Below, one piece after another: positions 49,021 to 58,274 of a stretch of 64,000 bases of DNA. Under the pieces are notes generated by a model. That model saw only the letters and a list, made by a program, of their open reading frames with translations, was not told the DNA's origin and searched no databases. Made by a program: the position numbers and the translations under genes. This DNA comes from Streptomyces sp. 6-11-2. GTDB taxonomy: Bacteria > Actinomycetota > Actinomycetes > Streptomycetales > Streptomycetaceae. The stretch spans positions 2,356,001 through 2,420,000 of the forward strand of contig NZ_BJOR01000001.1 of the NCBI RefSeq assembly GCF_006540305.1, written 5' to 3'. Numbering within the stretch: the first letter of the stretch is position 1; each line of letters begins with the position of its first letter.

Positions 49021-49986
49021 TCACCTCAGCTTCGGGTCGAGGGCGTCGCGCACCGCGTCGCCGAGCATGATGAACGCCAGGACCGTGATCGCCAGCGCCC
49101 CGGCGGGCCACAGCAGCGCGTGCGGGGCGTTGCGGACGTACGGGGAGGCGGCGGAGATGTCGATGCCCCAGGAGACGCTGGGCGGCTTCAGCCCGACACC
49201 GAGGTAGGACAGGGTGGCCTCCAGCGCGATGTACGTGCCGAGCGCGATGGTGGCGACGACGATCACCGGGGCGACGGCGTTGGGCGCGATGTGCCGCAGC
49301 AGGATGCGGGAGTTGGAGGCGCCCAGGGCGCGGGCGGCCTGGACGTAGTCGAGCTGTTTGGCGGTGATGACGGAACCGCGCGCGATCCGGGCGATCTGCG
49401 GCCAGCCGAGCAGCACGATGAACCCGACGACCGGCCAGACGGTGTTGCTCGGCACGACGGACAGCAGGACGAGACCGCCGAGGACGACGGGGATGGCGAA
49501 GAAGATGTCGGTGGTCCGGGACAGCACGGCGTCTCCGGCACCGCCGAAGAATCCGGCGATCCCGCCCAGCACCGAGCCGAAGAGCGCCACCCCGAGCGTG
49601 GCGCACACGCCGACCGTGACGGACGCGCGGGTGCCGTGGACGGTGCGCGTGTAGACGTCGCAGCCCTGGCCGTCGAAGCCGAAGGGATGGCCGGGCGCGG
49701 GGCCGTCCTGGGCTCTGGCCAGGTCGCAGGTGAGCGGGTTGCCCGAGGCGATCAGGGACGGCCGGATCGCGATGACGACCAGGAAGCAGATCACCAGCGC
49801 GGAGAGGATGAAGACGAGGTTGCGGCGCAGGTCGCGCCAGGCGTCGGACCACAGGGAGCGGGGCTTGCCCTCCGGCCCGCCCGGCGCCCGCTCCAGCGTC
49901 GTCGCCTCGCTCGCCGCGAGGTCCATCGCGCCGCCCATGCCGGTTCCGGCGATGACGCGCTCGGGCTCCTGCGACTGCTCAGGCAT
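49021..49986 (-). CDS. Oligopeptide ABC permease (OppC/DppC type), cluster 2
   Basis: A 321-residue permease. A 50-residue cytoplasmic N-terminus precedes helix 1 (LVFILSALVICFLVVIAI), an external segment with two cysteines (TCDLARAQDG ... GQGCDVYTR, about 85-115) and five further helices with the EAA loop KQLDYVQAARALGASNSRILLRHI (about 212-235). The C-terminus ALDPKLR is typical. The Cys pair in the first external loop, where the cluster-1 paralogue has none, may form a disulfide. The start overlaps the preceding permease end by 8 bases. Confidence 0.92.
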   Translation of the reverse strand: MPEQSQEPERVIAGTGMGGAMDLAASEATTLERAPGGPEGKPRSLWSDAWRDLRRNLVFILSALVICFLVVIAIRPSLIASGNPLTCDLARAQDGPAPGHPFGFDGQGCDVYTRTVHGTRASVTVGVCATLGVALFGSVLGGIAGFFGGAGDAVLSRTTDIFFAIPVVLGGLVLLSVVPSNTVWPVVGFIVLLGWPQIARIARGSVITAKQLDYVQAARALGASNSRILLRHIAPNAVAPVIVVATIALGTYIALEATLSYLGVGLKPPSVSWGIDISAASPYVRNAPHALLWPAGALAITVLAFIMLGDAVRDALDPKLR

Positions 49987-50902
49987 AGCGGATCCTCGGG
50001 TCGAGTACGGCGTACAGCAGGTCCACGAGCAGGTTGGCGACCAGGAAGACCAGGACGAGGACCGTCACGAAGCCGACGACGGTCTGGGTGTTCTGCCGCA
50101 GGATGCCCTGGTAGAGCTGGTAGCCGACGCCGTGGATGTTGAAGATGCGCTCGGTGACGATGGCGCCGCCCATCAGCGCGCCGATGTCGGTGCCGATGAA
50201 GGTGACCACGGGGATCAGGGAGTTGCGCAGCAGGTGCCGGACGACGACCCGGCGCCGGGGCAGTCCCTTGGCGACGGCCGTGCGCACATAGTCCGAGCGC
50301 CGGTTCTCGGCGATGGAGGTACGGGTCAGCCGGGTCACGTAGGCGAGGGAGACGGAGGCGAGGACCAGGCCGGGCACGATCAGCTCGCCGAAGGCCGCCG
50401 CCGGGGACACCGAGGGTCTGATCCAGCCCCACTGGACGCCGAACAGCAGTTGCAGCAGCAGACCGGTGACGAAGGTGGGGACGGAGATGACGACGAGGGT
50501 GAGGACCAGGACCGAGGTGTCCACGGGACGGCCCCGGCGCAGTCCGGTCAGCACGCCCAGGGTGATGCCGACGACGATCTCGAAGAGGATCGCGACGACG
50601 GTCAGCCGGATGGTGACGGGGAACGCCGACGCCATCAGCTGTGTGACGGGCTGCCCGTTGAACGCGGTGCCGAAGTCGCCGGTGAAGACGTTGCCCATGT
50701 AGGTCGCGTACTGCTGCCACAGCGGCTTGTCGAGGCCGAACTCCCGTCTGAGCTGGGCGGCCGTCGCGGTGTCGCAGGCGCGCTCGCCGCACAGTCCGGC
50801 GATGGGGTCGCCCATCACGTTCACCATCACGAAGATCAGCAGGGTGGCCCCGAAGAACACCGGGATCATCTGGAGCAGCCGCCTGGCGACATACCGTCCC
50901 AT
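49979..50902 (-). CDS. Oligopeptide ABC permease (OppB/DppB type), cluster 2
   Basis: A 307-residue permease with six membrane helices, OppB type: starts MGRYVARRLLQMIPVFFGATLLIF, EAA loop RRSDYVRTAVAKGLPRRRVVVRHLLRNSLIPVVT (about 196-229), ends AVLDPRIRYA. A CGERAC pair near residue 38-43 lies in the first external loop. It starts 6 bases after the SBP stop, so all five genes form one operon. Confidence 0.92.
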   Translation of the reverse strand: MGRYVARRLLQMIPVFFGATLLIFVMVNVMGDPIAGLCGERACDTATAAQLRREFGLDKPLWQQYATYMGNVFTGDFGTAFNGQPVTQLMASAFPVTIRLTVVAILFEIVVGITLGVLTGLRRGRPVDTSVLVLTLVVISVPTFVTGLLLQLLFGVQWGWIRPSVSPAAAFGELIVPGLVLASVSLAYVTRLTRTSIAENRRSDYVRTAVAKGLPRRRVVVRHLLRNSLIPVVTFIGTDIGALMGGAIVTERIFNIHGVGYQLYQGILRQNTQTVVGFVTVLVLVFLVANLLVDLLYAVLDPRIRYA

Positions 50903-50908
50903 GCCGGA

Positions 50909-52522
50909 TCAGCCGACCTTGATCTCGTCGTAGACGGGGACGCTGAACGGGTTGAGCGCCACGTTGTGCAGCCGGTCGGAGTAGCCGGCGCTGCCGTTCT
51001 GGTACCACAGCGGGATGGCGGCCATGTTGTCCCGTACGACGCCCTCGGCCTGCTGGAAGAGGCCGATCGCCCGGGGTCTGTCGGTCTCGGCGTTGGCCCG
51101 GTCGACGAGGTGGTCGAACTGCTTGTCGGACCACTTGCCGTCGTTGGAGGAGGCGTCCGTGTAGTACAGCGGTTGCAGGAAGTTCTGGATCAGCGGGTAG
51201 TCCATCTGCCAGCCGGCCCGGAAGGGTCCGGTCATCCGGTGCCGGCCGATCTGGTTGCGGAAGTCGGCGAAGGTGCCGACCGGGTTGCCGACGCATGCCC
51301 TGTCGTTGCCGAGCGCGTTGTTGATGGAGTTGCACACGGCGTCCACCCACTGCCTGTGCGAGCCCGTGTCCGCGTTGTACGTGATCTTCACCTGGCCGCC
51401 GGGGAGCCCGCCGCCCTCCTGGACCAGCTTCCTGGCCCCGGCGGGGTCGTAGTCGCAGGCACGGCCGCACAGGCCCGGCTTGAAGCCGCCGGCCGTGCCG
51501 AGGACCGGTGAGGTCCAGTCGGTGGCCGGGGTGCGGGTGTTGCGGAAGATGGTCTCGGTGATCTGCTTGCGGTTGATGGCCATGGACAGGCCGGTGCGGA
51601 CCTTGCGCGCCCCGCCGGTGTTCCACTTCGGGTCGTAGAACGGGAAGGCGAGGGTCTGCAGGATGCCGGCCGGGCTGTTGATGTAGCGGCCGGCCAGGTC
51701 GGTCCGCACGTTCTTGAGCTGGCCGGCGGGGATGTCGTCGACGAGGTCGAGGTTGCCGGCCAGCACGTCGGTGTACGCGGTGTTGCTGTCGGTGTAGACC
51801 ACCAGGGTCACGCCGTCGTTCCGCGCCTTGTCCGGACCGGGGTAGCCGTCCCACTTCCTGAGGGTCATCTGCGCGCCCCTGGTGTACGACTCGATGGTGT
51901 ACGGGCCGTTGCCCACCGGCTTGTCCAGCCAGGCGGCGTGGTGGGTGAAGAAGGCGCGGGGCAGCGGGGCGAAGGCGGCGTATCCGAGGGTGTCGGGGAA
52001 GGTGGAGAACTTCTGGTCGAGGGTGACGGTGAAGGTGCGCGGGCCGGTGACCCTCAGCCCGGAGAGGGTGTCGGCGCTCTGCTTCCCGCTCTCGGGGTGG
52101 ACCTTGCCGTAGCCCTCGATGTAGCCGAAGAAGTAGGCGTTCTTCTGGTTGTTCCGCAGGCTCGCGCCGTAGTTCCAGGCGTCGACGAAGGACCTGGCGG
52201 TGATTGGTTCACCGTTGCTGAACCGCCAGCCGTTCCTGACGGTGATGGTGAAGTGCCGCGAGTCGGTGGTGTCGATGCGCTCGGCGAGCATGTTCTCGGC
52301 CTTGGCGGTCTTCGGGTTGTACCGCTTCAGCCCGCGGAAGATCATGTCGAGCACCTTGCCGCCCTGCACCTCGTTGGTGTTGGACGGCTCCAGCGGGTTC
52401 TGCGGGTCGCCCCAGGAGGCGGTCAGCGCCTTGGCGCCGACGCCCGCTCCCCCGCCCCCGCAGGCGGCGAGGACGAGCACGGCCCCCACCGCCCCCGCGG
52501 CAGCGCGCGCGACTCCACGCAT
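50909..52522 (-). CDS. Oligopeptide-binding lipoprotein (SBP family 5), cluster 2
   Basis: A 537-residue extracellular solute-binding lipoprotein. The lipobox LAAC ends the signal peptide (about residue 21); then Gly-rich linker. The family 5 signature is visible around GGKVLDMIFRGLKRYNPKTAKAENMLAERID and TVRNGWRFSNGEPITARSFVDAW (about 85-110). It delivers peptides to the permease pair. GAGGAGG lies five bases before ATG 52522. It differs clearly from the cluster-1 binding protein, so peptide specificity may differ. A direct repeat upstream may be a regulator site. Confidence 0.92.
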   Translation of the reverse strand: MRGVARAAAGAVGAVLVLAACGGGGAGVGAKALTASWGDPQNPLEPSNTNEVQGGKVLDMIFRGLKRYNPKTAKAENMLAERIDTTDSRHFTITVRNGWRFSNGEPITARSFVDAWNYGASLRNNQKNAYFFGYIEGYGKVHPESGKQSADTLSGLRVTGPRTFTVTLDQKFSTFPDTLGYAAFAPLPRAFFTHHAAWLDKPVGNGPYTIESYTRGAQMTLRKWDGYPGPDKARNDGVTLVVYTDSNTAYTDVLAGNLDLVDDIPAGQLKNVRTDLAGRYINSPAGILQTLAFPFYDPKWNTGGARKVRTGLSMAINRKQITETIFRNTRTPATDWTSPVLGTAGGFKPGLCGRACDYDPAGARKLVQEGGGLPGGQVKITYNADTGSHRQWVDAVCNSINNALGNDRACVGNPVGTFADFRNQIGRHRMTGPFRAGWQMDYPLIQNFLQPLYYTDASSNDGKWSDKQFDHLVDRANAETDRPRAIGLFQQAEGVVRDNMAAIPLWYQNGSAGYSDRLHNVALNPFSVPVYDEIKVG

Positions 52523-52553
52523 GGGTGCCTCCTCGGGATGCGATGACCAGAGA

Positions 52554-52578
52554 CATATCAGCACATAAGCCGCATATC
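52554..52578 (-). promoter_or_regulatory. Direct repeat GATATG in the cluster-2 promoter region
   Basis: On the minus strand GATATG occurs twice, 19 bases from start to start (52573-52578 and 52554-52559), 30-55 bases before the SBP start, in an AT-rich patch. It could be a regulator site or part of the promoter. Confidence 0.35.
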
Positions 52579-52675
52579 ACGCGGTCGCCGCACCGGGCAC
52601 TCCCGCCGGACGGGTGGAAGGGTCCACGGAGGACCGACTACGTCATCGGCGGGGTCCTCGGCATCCTCGGCACGC

Positions 52676-53266
52676 TCAGGCGAAAGCCGGGTACGGGTCC
52701 GTCGCGAGTCGCGCGTGGAGGTGGGTGTCGTCGTACGTGCCCGGCGCGCCCGAGGCGGGCAGAAAACCGCGCAGCACGCCCTCGTACACGAAGCCGCAGC
52801 GGTCGGCGACCCGGCAGGAGGCCGTGTTGCCGACGGCGTGCCCCAGATCGATGCGGTGCAGGCCGAGCTGTTCGAAGCCCCAGCGGACGCACAGCTCGAC
52901 GGCCCGGGTCATCGTGCCGCGGCCGCGCGCCTCGGGCAGGAGCCAGTACCCGACCCCGGCGTGGCCCATGCGGGGCTCTATCTTGTGGAGTTCCACGCTG
53001 CCGAGCACCTCTCCGGTGGCCGCGTCGGTGACGCAGTACGGCGCGAACGTGCCCTGTTCGAGAAGCGCGGCGCGTCTGGCGATGAAGGCCAGCGCTCCGG
53101 CCTCGTCCATGGGCATGGGCTGGGCGCCGGACCAGCGCCGCGACTCGGCGTCGTTCAGGCCCTTCAGCAGGGCCGGCACGTCGTCCTCGCGCCAGGCCCG
53201 CAGGCGCAGGCCGAAGCCGTCGAGTTCCGTGTACGGCAGGGCGTTCGCCGCCGCGGTCTCCGTCAT
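52676..53266 (-). CDS. RimJ/RimL-type GNAT acetyltransferase
   Basis: A 196-residue GNAT protein of the ribosomal-protein N-acetyltransferase type: LRLRAWREDD (about 20-29), VGYWLLPEARGRGTMTRAVELC (about 105-126; acetyl-CoA loop) and HRIDLGHAVGNTASCRVADRCGF (about 135-157). The family acetylates the N-terminus of ribosomal proteins or antibiotics. It lies between the two peptide importer operons with the VOC gene; no relation to transport is visible. Confidence 0.85.
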   Translation of the reverse strand: MTETAAANALPYTELDGFGLRLRAWREDDVPALLKGLNDAESRRWSGAQPMPMDEAGALAFIARRAALLEQGTFAPYCVTDAATGEVLGSVELHKIEPRMGHAGVGYWLLPEARGRGTMTRAVELCVRWGFEQLGLHRIDLGHAVGNTASCRVADRCGFVYEGVLRGFLPASGAPGTYDDTHLHARLATDPYPAFA

Positions 53267-53317
53267 GGGGTGCTCCTTGGGAACAGTAGGGAACCGGTCC
53301 GCCCGGCGCTGTGCCCG

Positions 53318-53353
53318 CCCGGCACGCGGACGTCACCCGGCACGCGGACGTCG
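53318..53353. repeat. 18-bp tandem repeat, two units
   Basis: CCCGGCACGCGGACGTC(A/G) occurs twice in the gap between the GNAT and VOC genes. Confidence 0.7.
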
Positions 53354-53360
53354 CCCGGCG

Positions 53361-53816
53361 TCACGGGTGCTCGCCGGGCGGTCCGGGATCCGTTCCGTCC
53401 GGCGCGGCGTCGGCGTGCTCCCCGGCCGGCTCGGGGCGGGCCACGAGCTCCACTTCGAAGCCGTCCGCGTTCTCCAGGTAGGCGGCGTAGTGCCGGGGGC
53501 CGCCGGCGTACGGGTGACGGTCGGCGAACATCAGCGTCCAGCCGTGCCGGGACGCTTCGGTGACCAGGGCGTCGAGCCCGTGCCGGGTGGGCACATGGAA
53601 CGCCAGGTGGTTGAGGCCGGGGCGGAGCCGGTCGTGCCGGTCCCCGCGGAGGGCCGGGGACCGCTCGATCACGAGGTAGGTGTCACCCGACCGCCAGCTC
53701 ACCCCCGCCGGCCAGTCCTGGTACGGCGACCAGCCGAGCCGTTCGAGGAGCCAGCCCCAGCAGGCGCGGGCGCGCTCCAGGTCGGCCACCCAGAGCTCGA
53801 TGTGATGCAGTGTCAC
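53361..53816 (-). CDS. VOC-superfamily (glyoxalase-like) protein
   Basis: A 151-residue vicinal-oxygen-chelate fold protein. First half HHIELWVADLERARACWGWLLERLGW has the metal His (about residue 5), and LNHLAFHVP near 70 gives a second His; Glu in DGFEVELV near 120 gives the third ligand. The C-terminal 25 residues are Pro/Gly/Asp-rich and disordered. Members include glyoxalases, fosfomycin-resistance enzymes and dioxygenases; the substrate is unknown. AAGGGGAG lies about nine bases before GTG 53816. Confidence 0.82.
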   Translation of the reverse strand: MTLHHIELWVADLERARACWGWLLERLGWSPYQDWPAGVSWRSGDTYLVIERSPALRGDRHDRLRPGLNHLAFHVPTRHGLDALVTEASRHGWTLMFADRHPYAGGPRHYAAYLENADGFEVELVARPEPAGEHADAAPDGTDPGPPGEHP

Positions 53817-53950
53817 CCAGTGGCTCCCCTTCTCCGGCGCTCCGTGACGTTGCCCGCCGCCCAGGAAACGGCCGGCGCATACGGCTGGTTCCCGGCACCG
53901 TCCTGCGGTACCGGGAACCAGTCGGGGATCAGGCTCTGTGCCTCAGCGGG

Positions 53951-55111
53951 TCACGCCGCGCCGACGACGTCCTTCTCCTCGGCGAAGTGGCAGGCCGACT
54001 CGTGGGCCGCCGGGGAGTCCGAGCCCTTGAAGCGCTCGGGCACGGCGAGCAGCGGCACCTCCTCGGCGCACTTGTCCTGGGCCTTCCAGCAGCGGGTGCG
54101 GAAGCGGCAGCCCGAGGGCGGGTTGGCCGGGGACGGCACGTCGCCGGCCAGGATGATCCGCTCCCGGTGCTCGCGGGCCTCGGGGTCCGGCACCGGAACC
54201 GCCGACAGCAGCGCCTGGGTGTAGGGGTGCGTCGGGTGCTCGTAGATCTGCTCGTCGCTGCCGATCTCGGCCATCTTGCCGAGGTACATCACGCCCACGC
54301 GGTCCGAGATGTGCCGGACGATCGACAGGTCGTGCGCGATGAAGACGTAGGAGAGGTTGAACTCGTCCTGCAGGCGCTCCATCAGGTTGATGACCTGCGC
54401 CTGGACGGACACGTCCAGGGCCGAGACCGGCTCGTCGCAGATGATGACCTCGGGGTTGAGCGCGAGGCCGCGGGCGATGCCGATGCGCTGGCGCTGACCG
54501 CCCGAGAACTGGTGCGGATAGCGGTTGATGTACTCCGGGTTGAGGCCGACGACGTCCAGCAGCTCCTGCACCTTGCGGCGCCGGTCGCCCTTGGGGGCCA
54601 CCTCGGGGTGGATGTCGAAGGGCTCGCCGATGATGTCGCCCACCGTCATACGGGGGTTGAGCGAGGTGTACGGGTCCTGGAACACCATCTGGATGTTGCG
54701 GCGCACCGCCTTCAGCGCGCGCCCGGACAGCCGGGTGATGTCCTGGCCCTTGTAGAAGATCTCGCCGGCGGTCGCCTGCTCCAGGTTCATCAGCAGCTTG
54801 GCGACGGTGGACTTGCCGCAGCCGGACTCGCCCACGATGCCCAGGGTCTCGCCCTGGTACAGGTCGAAGGAGATGCCGTCGACGGCCTTGACCGCGCCGA
54901 TCTGCTTCTTGAACAGGATGCCCTGGGTCAGCGGGAAGTGCTTGACCAGGTTGCGGACCTGGAGGATCGGCTCGCCGCGGTCGGCGGGCGCGTCGATCGC
55001 CGCGACCGCCTCCTCCTCGGAGGCCGCGTCGACGGTGTCCACCTCGGAGACGTTCGGCGTGGCGTCGTCCTGCGGCTCGTGGTCCTTCGCGAGCTTCGTG
55101 GGCTCAGCCAT
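53951..55111 (-). CDS. Oligopeptide ABC transporter ATPase (OppF type), cluster 1
   Basis: A 386-residue OppF-type ATPase. A 50-residue acidic N-terminal extension (starting [16 protein letters not shown]) precedes the ABC domain, which is absent in the cluster-2 copy. Walker A GESGCGKS (about 93-100), signature [14 protein letters not shown], Walker [13 protein letters not shown], and the C-terminal Cys set [15 protein letters not shown] with ACHF for a Fe-S cluster. Its start overlaps the preceding ATPase end by 8 bases. Last gene of the operon next to typA. Confidence 0.92.
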   Translation of the reverse strand: MAEPTKLAKDHEPQDDATPNVSEVDTVDAASEEEAVAAIDAPADRGEPILQVRNLVKHFPLTQGILFKKQIGAVKAVDGISFDLYQGETLGIVGESGCGKSTVAKLLMNLEQATAGEIFYKGQDITRLSGRALKAVRRNIQMVFQDPYTSLNPRMTVGDIIGEPFDIHPEVAPKGDRRRKVQELLDVVGLNPEYINRYPHQFSGGQRQRIGIARGLALNPEVIICDEPVSALDVSVQAQVINLMERLQDEFNLSYVFIAHDLSIVRHISDRVGVMYLGKMAEIGSDEQIYEHPTHPYTQALLSAVPVPDPEAREHRERIILAGDVPSPANPPSGCRFRTRCWKAQDKCAEEVPLLAVPERFKGSDSPAAHESACHFAEEKDVVGAA

Positions 55112-56192
55112 GGATCGTCTCCTTCCAGAAGTGGCATGCGGAGCGACGGCCGGGCAGCTCCGTGCCGTCGCGCTCGGTCACCGGCACCAGCGGCGGTGCG
55201 TCGGTGCGGCAGATGTCCTGGGCCATGCCGCAGCGCGGGTTGAACGCGCAGCCCGGCGGGATCGCCTGCAGGTTGGGCGGCAGACCCTTGATCGCGTACA
55301 GCTCCTGGCCCTTGTGGTCCAGGCGCGGGATCGAGTCCAGCAGGCCCTTGGTGTACGGGTGCGCGGGGCGCTTGTACAGCTCGTGCACCGGCGCGGTCTC
55401 GACGATCCGGCCCGCGTACATCACCGCGATCTTGTCGGCGACGTCCGCGACCACACCCAGGTCGTGGGTGATCAGGATCAGACCCATGTTGTACTCGCGC
55501 TGAAGCTCCGCGAGCAGGTCCATCACCTGGGCCTGGACGGTCACGTCGAGAGCCGTGGTCGGCTCGTCGGCGATGATCAGGTCCGGCTCCAGGGCGAGCG
55601 CCATGGCGATCATGATGCGCTGGCGCATACCGCCGGAGAACTGGTGCGGGTAGTCGCCGACACGCTGGGCGGCGGCCGGGATGCGCACGCGGTCCATCAG
55701 CTCGATGGCCTTGGCCTTGGCGTCCTTCTTGGACATGCCCTGGTGGGCCCGGAACATCTCGCCGAGCTGGTAGCCCACCGACAGCACCGGGTTGAGCGAG
55801 GACAGCGCGTCCTGGAAGATCATCGCCATCTTGGCGCCGCGCAGCTTGCGCCGCTCGTTCTCCGGCAGGCGCAGGATGTCCTGGCCCTGGAAGAAGATCT
55901 CGCCCTTGGCGATCCGTCCGGGCGGGCTGTCCAGAATGCCCATGATCGCCTGCGCGGTGACGGACTTGCCGGAGCCCGACTCACCGAGCACGGCGAGCGT
56001 CTCGCCCGCCCTGACGCTGTAGTTGACGCCGTTGACCGCCTTGGTCACGGTGTCTCGGACCTTGAACTCCACGTGCAGGTCGCGGACTTCGAGAAGCGGC
56101 GCGGTCCCGTCCGCCCCAGTGTTGCCGGGTGCCATCTCCAGGCTGGTCATGCCGTCACCTTCATCGTGCTTGGTCACAGGGGTTCGACTCAT
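55104..56192 (-). CDS. Oligopeptide ABC transporter ATPase (OppD type), cluster 1
   Basis: A 362-residue OppD-type ATPase. Walker [10 protein letters not shown] (about 73-81), signature [14 protein letters not shown], Walker [13 protein letters not shown], switch [10 protein letters not shown], and the C-terminal Cys set [15 protein letters not shown] with ACHFW. ATG 56192 follows the permease stop by 9 bases (GGTGAGG upstream); ATG 56150 is an alternative giving a length closer to cluster 2. Confidence 0.9.
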   Translation of the reverse strand: MSRTPVTKHDEGDGMTSLEMAPGNTGADGTAPLLEVRDLHVEFKVRDTVTKAVNGVNYSVRAGETLAVLGESGSGKSVTAQAIMGILDSPPGRIAKGEIFFQGQDILRLPENERRKLRGAKMAMIFQDALSSLNPVLSVGYQLGEMFRAHQGMSKKDAKAKAIELMDRVRIPAAAQRVGDYPHQFSGGMRQRIMIAMALALEPDLIIADEPTTALDVTVQAQVMDLLAELQREYNMGLILITHDLGVVADVADKIAVMYAGRIVETAPVHELYKRPAHPYTKGLLDSIPRLDHKGQELYAIKGLPPNLQAIPPGCAFNPRCGMAQDICRTDAPPLVPVTERDGTELPGRRSACHFWKETIHG

Positions 56193-56201
56193 GGCGGTGC
56201 C

Positions 56202-57125
56202 TCACCGCAGCTTCGGGTCGAGCGCGTCGCGCAGGCCGTTGCCCAGCAGGATGAAGCCCAGCGCGGTGATGACGATGGCGAGGCTCGGGTACGTCCACAT
56301 GAAGTCCTTGACGCCCATGAAGCCGCGGCCCGCGGCGATCATGTTGCCCCACTCGGCGACCTCGGGGTCGACGCCGACGCCGAGGTACGACAGCGACGCC
56401 TCCGCCACGATCGCGATACCGACGTTGCTGGTGCCGTACACCAGCACCGACGTCAGCGAGTTGGGCAGGATGTGCCTGCGGATGATCCGGCCCTGGCTCG
56501 CGCCCAGCGCCTTGGCCGCGTGCACGTAGTCCATCTCGCGCACCGAGAGGATCTGGCTGCGCAGCAGGCGGGCGAAGGTCGCCCAGGTGAAGATGCCGAG
56601 CGAGAGCACGACGGGCAGCACGCCGCGGCCCATCAGCAGGATGATGACGATGGCGCCGATGAGCAGCGGGAAGGCGAAGAAGATGTCGGCGACGCGCATG
56701 ATCACCGTGTCGACCCAGCGGCCGTAGTAACCGGCCAGGGAGCCCAGCAGGATGCCGATGGTGAGGGCCACGAGGATCGAGGCGAGACCCACGACGATGG
56801 CGATGCGGCTGCCGTAGATGAGCCGGGAGAGCTGGTCGCGGCCGAGGGCGTCGGTGCCCAGCAGGTGATCGCCACCCGGGGACTGCAGCGTGTTCATCAG
56901 GTTCTGCTTGAGCGGGTCGTACGGCGCGAGCAGCGGGGCGAAGATCGCGACCAGGATGAGGACGACGATGATCGCCAGGCCCACCACGGCCAGCTTGTTG
57001 GCGAAGAAGCGGTGCCGGATGTCGGACCACTGGCTGACCCTGGCGACGCTGGGTTCGGCGTCCGGCCGCGCCGGGGCGGGGCCGGCCGCCGTCGGCTCTC
57101 CCGTGCCCGAGACGAGTTCGGTCAT
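56202..57125 (-). CDS. Oligopeptide ABC permease (OppC type), cluster 1
   Basis: A 307-residue OppC-type permease. A Pro/Ala-rich cytoplasmic N-terminus (about 1-38), helix 1 LAVVGLAIIVVLILVAIFAPLL, an external loop without cysteines (LGTDALGRDQLSRLIYGSR, an OppC signature) and five more helices with the EAA loop REMDYVHAAKALGASQGRIIRRHILPN. AGGAG lies seven bases before ATG. Confidence 0.92.
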   Translation of the reverse strand: MTELVSGTGEPTAAGPAPARPDAEPSVARVSQWSDIRHRFFANKLAVVGLAIIVVLILVAIFAPLLAPYDPLKQNLMNTLQSPGGDHLLGTDALGRDQLSRLIYGSRIAIVVGLASILVALTIGILLGSLAGYYGRWVDTVIMRVADIFFAFPLLIGAIVIILLMGRGVLPVVLSLGIFTWATFARLLRSQILSVREMDYVHAAKALGASQGRIIRRHILPNSLTSVLVYGTSNVGIAIVAEASLSYLGVGVDPEVAEWGNMIAAGRGFMGVKDFMWTYPSLAIVITALGFILLGNGLRDALDPKLR

Positions 57126-57158
57126 TGTGTGACTCCTAGAGGAAAACGACCCTGCGGG

Positions 57159-58085
57159 TCAGGCAAGGCGGATGCGCGGGTCGAGAGCGGCGTACAGCAG
57201 GTCGACGATCAGGTTCAGCACGACGAAGACCGCCACGCTGATCGTCACCACCCCGACGATGATGGGGTTGTTGTTCTGCTGGATCGCCTGGATCAGCGCG
57301 AGGCCGATGCCGTTCCAGTTGAAGATCGTCTCCGTGATGATGGCGCCGCCGAGCAGCGAGCCGAAGGAGATTCCCAGGTAGGTGATCACCGGGATGACCG
57401 AGTTGCGCATGATGTGCCGGGCGAGCACCGTCCGGCGGGGCAGGCCCTTGGCGATGGCCGTCTTGACGTAGTCGGCGCGCAGTACCTCCAGCATCGTGCT
57501 GCGCGCGAGCTGGGCCACGAGGGCCGCGTCGATGATGGCGAGGGTCACGGCGGGAAGGACGATGGCGTCGAGACTGTCGCCGGCGATCAGCGGGAACCAG
57601 CCCAGCTCGATGACGAAGACGCGCTGCATGATCATGCCGAGCACGATGGACGGCACACCGATGGCCAGGGTCGTGAGGAAGGTCGCCGACACGTCCCAGA
57701 CGGAGTATCTGCGCATGGCGGCGAGCACGCCGACCGAGATGCCGATGACGATGTCGATCACGATGGCTGCGACAGCCAGCTTCGCGGTGTTCCCGAGCTT
57801 CGGGACCAGGATCTCGGTCACCGGCCGGCTCTGCGTGTAGTCCGTGCCCAGGTCGCCGGTGACGAGCTTGCCGACGTACGTCCCGTACTGGACGACCAGC
57901 GGCTTGTCGAGTCCGTACTGCTTGTGCATCTCCGCGATGACGGCCGGGTCCCGCGCCTTGTCGCTGCCGGCGATCTGACCCACCGGGTCGCCGGGGATCA
58001 CGAACAGGCAGGCGAACAGAATCATCGTCGCGCCGAGCACGACCACGACGAGCTGGCCCAGCCTGCGGACCACGTACCTTCCCAT
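57159..58085 (-). CDS. Oligopeptide ABC permease (OppB type), cluster 1
   Basis: A 308-residue OppB-type permease: start MGRYVVRRLGQLVVVVLGATMILF, EAA loop RADYVKTAIAKGLPRRTVLARHIMRNSVIPVI, end AALDPRIRLA. It follows the SBP gene by 190 bases, a gap that holds a G-rich run and may permit differential expression. Its counterpart in cluster 2 follows the SBP by only six bases. Confidence 0.92.
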   Translation of the reverse strand: MGRYVVRRLGQLVVVVLGATMILFACLFVIPGDPVGQIAGSDKARDPAVIAEMHKQYGLDKPLVVQYGTYVGKLVTGDLGTDYTQSRPVTEILVPKLGNTAKLAVAAIVIDIVIGISVGVLAAMRRYSVWDVSATFLTTLAIGVPSIVLGMIMQRVFVIELGWFPLIAGDSLDAIVLPAVTLAIIDAALVAQLARSTMLEVLRADYVKTAIAKGLPRRTVLARHIMRNSVIPVITYLGISFGSLLGGAIITETIFNWNGIGLALIQAIQQNNNPIIVGVVTISVAVFVVLNLIVDLLYAALDPRIRLA

Positions 58086-58142
58086 AACTGCCTCTCTACC
58101 TTGCTGCCACTTCCTCAGCAGCTCCCTCGCGCCCCGGAATGT

Positions 58143-58164
58143 GGGGGGGTGGGGTGGGGGCGGG
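58143..58164 (+). other. Potential G-quadruplex in the SBP-permease gap
   Basis: Four G-runs (7, 4, 5 and 3 G) separated by single bases (GGGGGGGTGGGGTGGGGGCGGG) lie on the plus strand, i.e. the template strand for the operon. Short loops favour a very stable quadruplex. Confidence 0.6.
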
Positions 58165-58274
58165 AGAGGTGGATCACACCCCTCCCGACGGTCGGCGGGG
58201 GTCGCGGTGTCCGAGCCCCAGCTCGAACCCCACGACCCCCGGTTTCCGGATTCCGCGCCGTGCGCGGCGACCCG

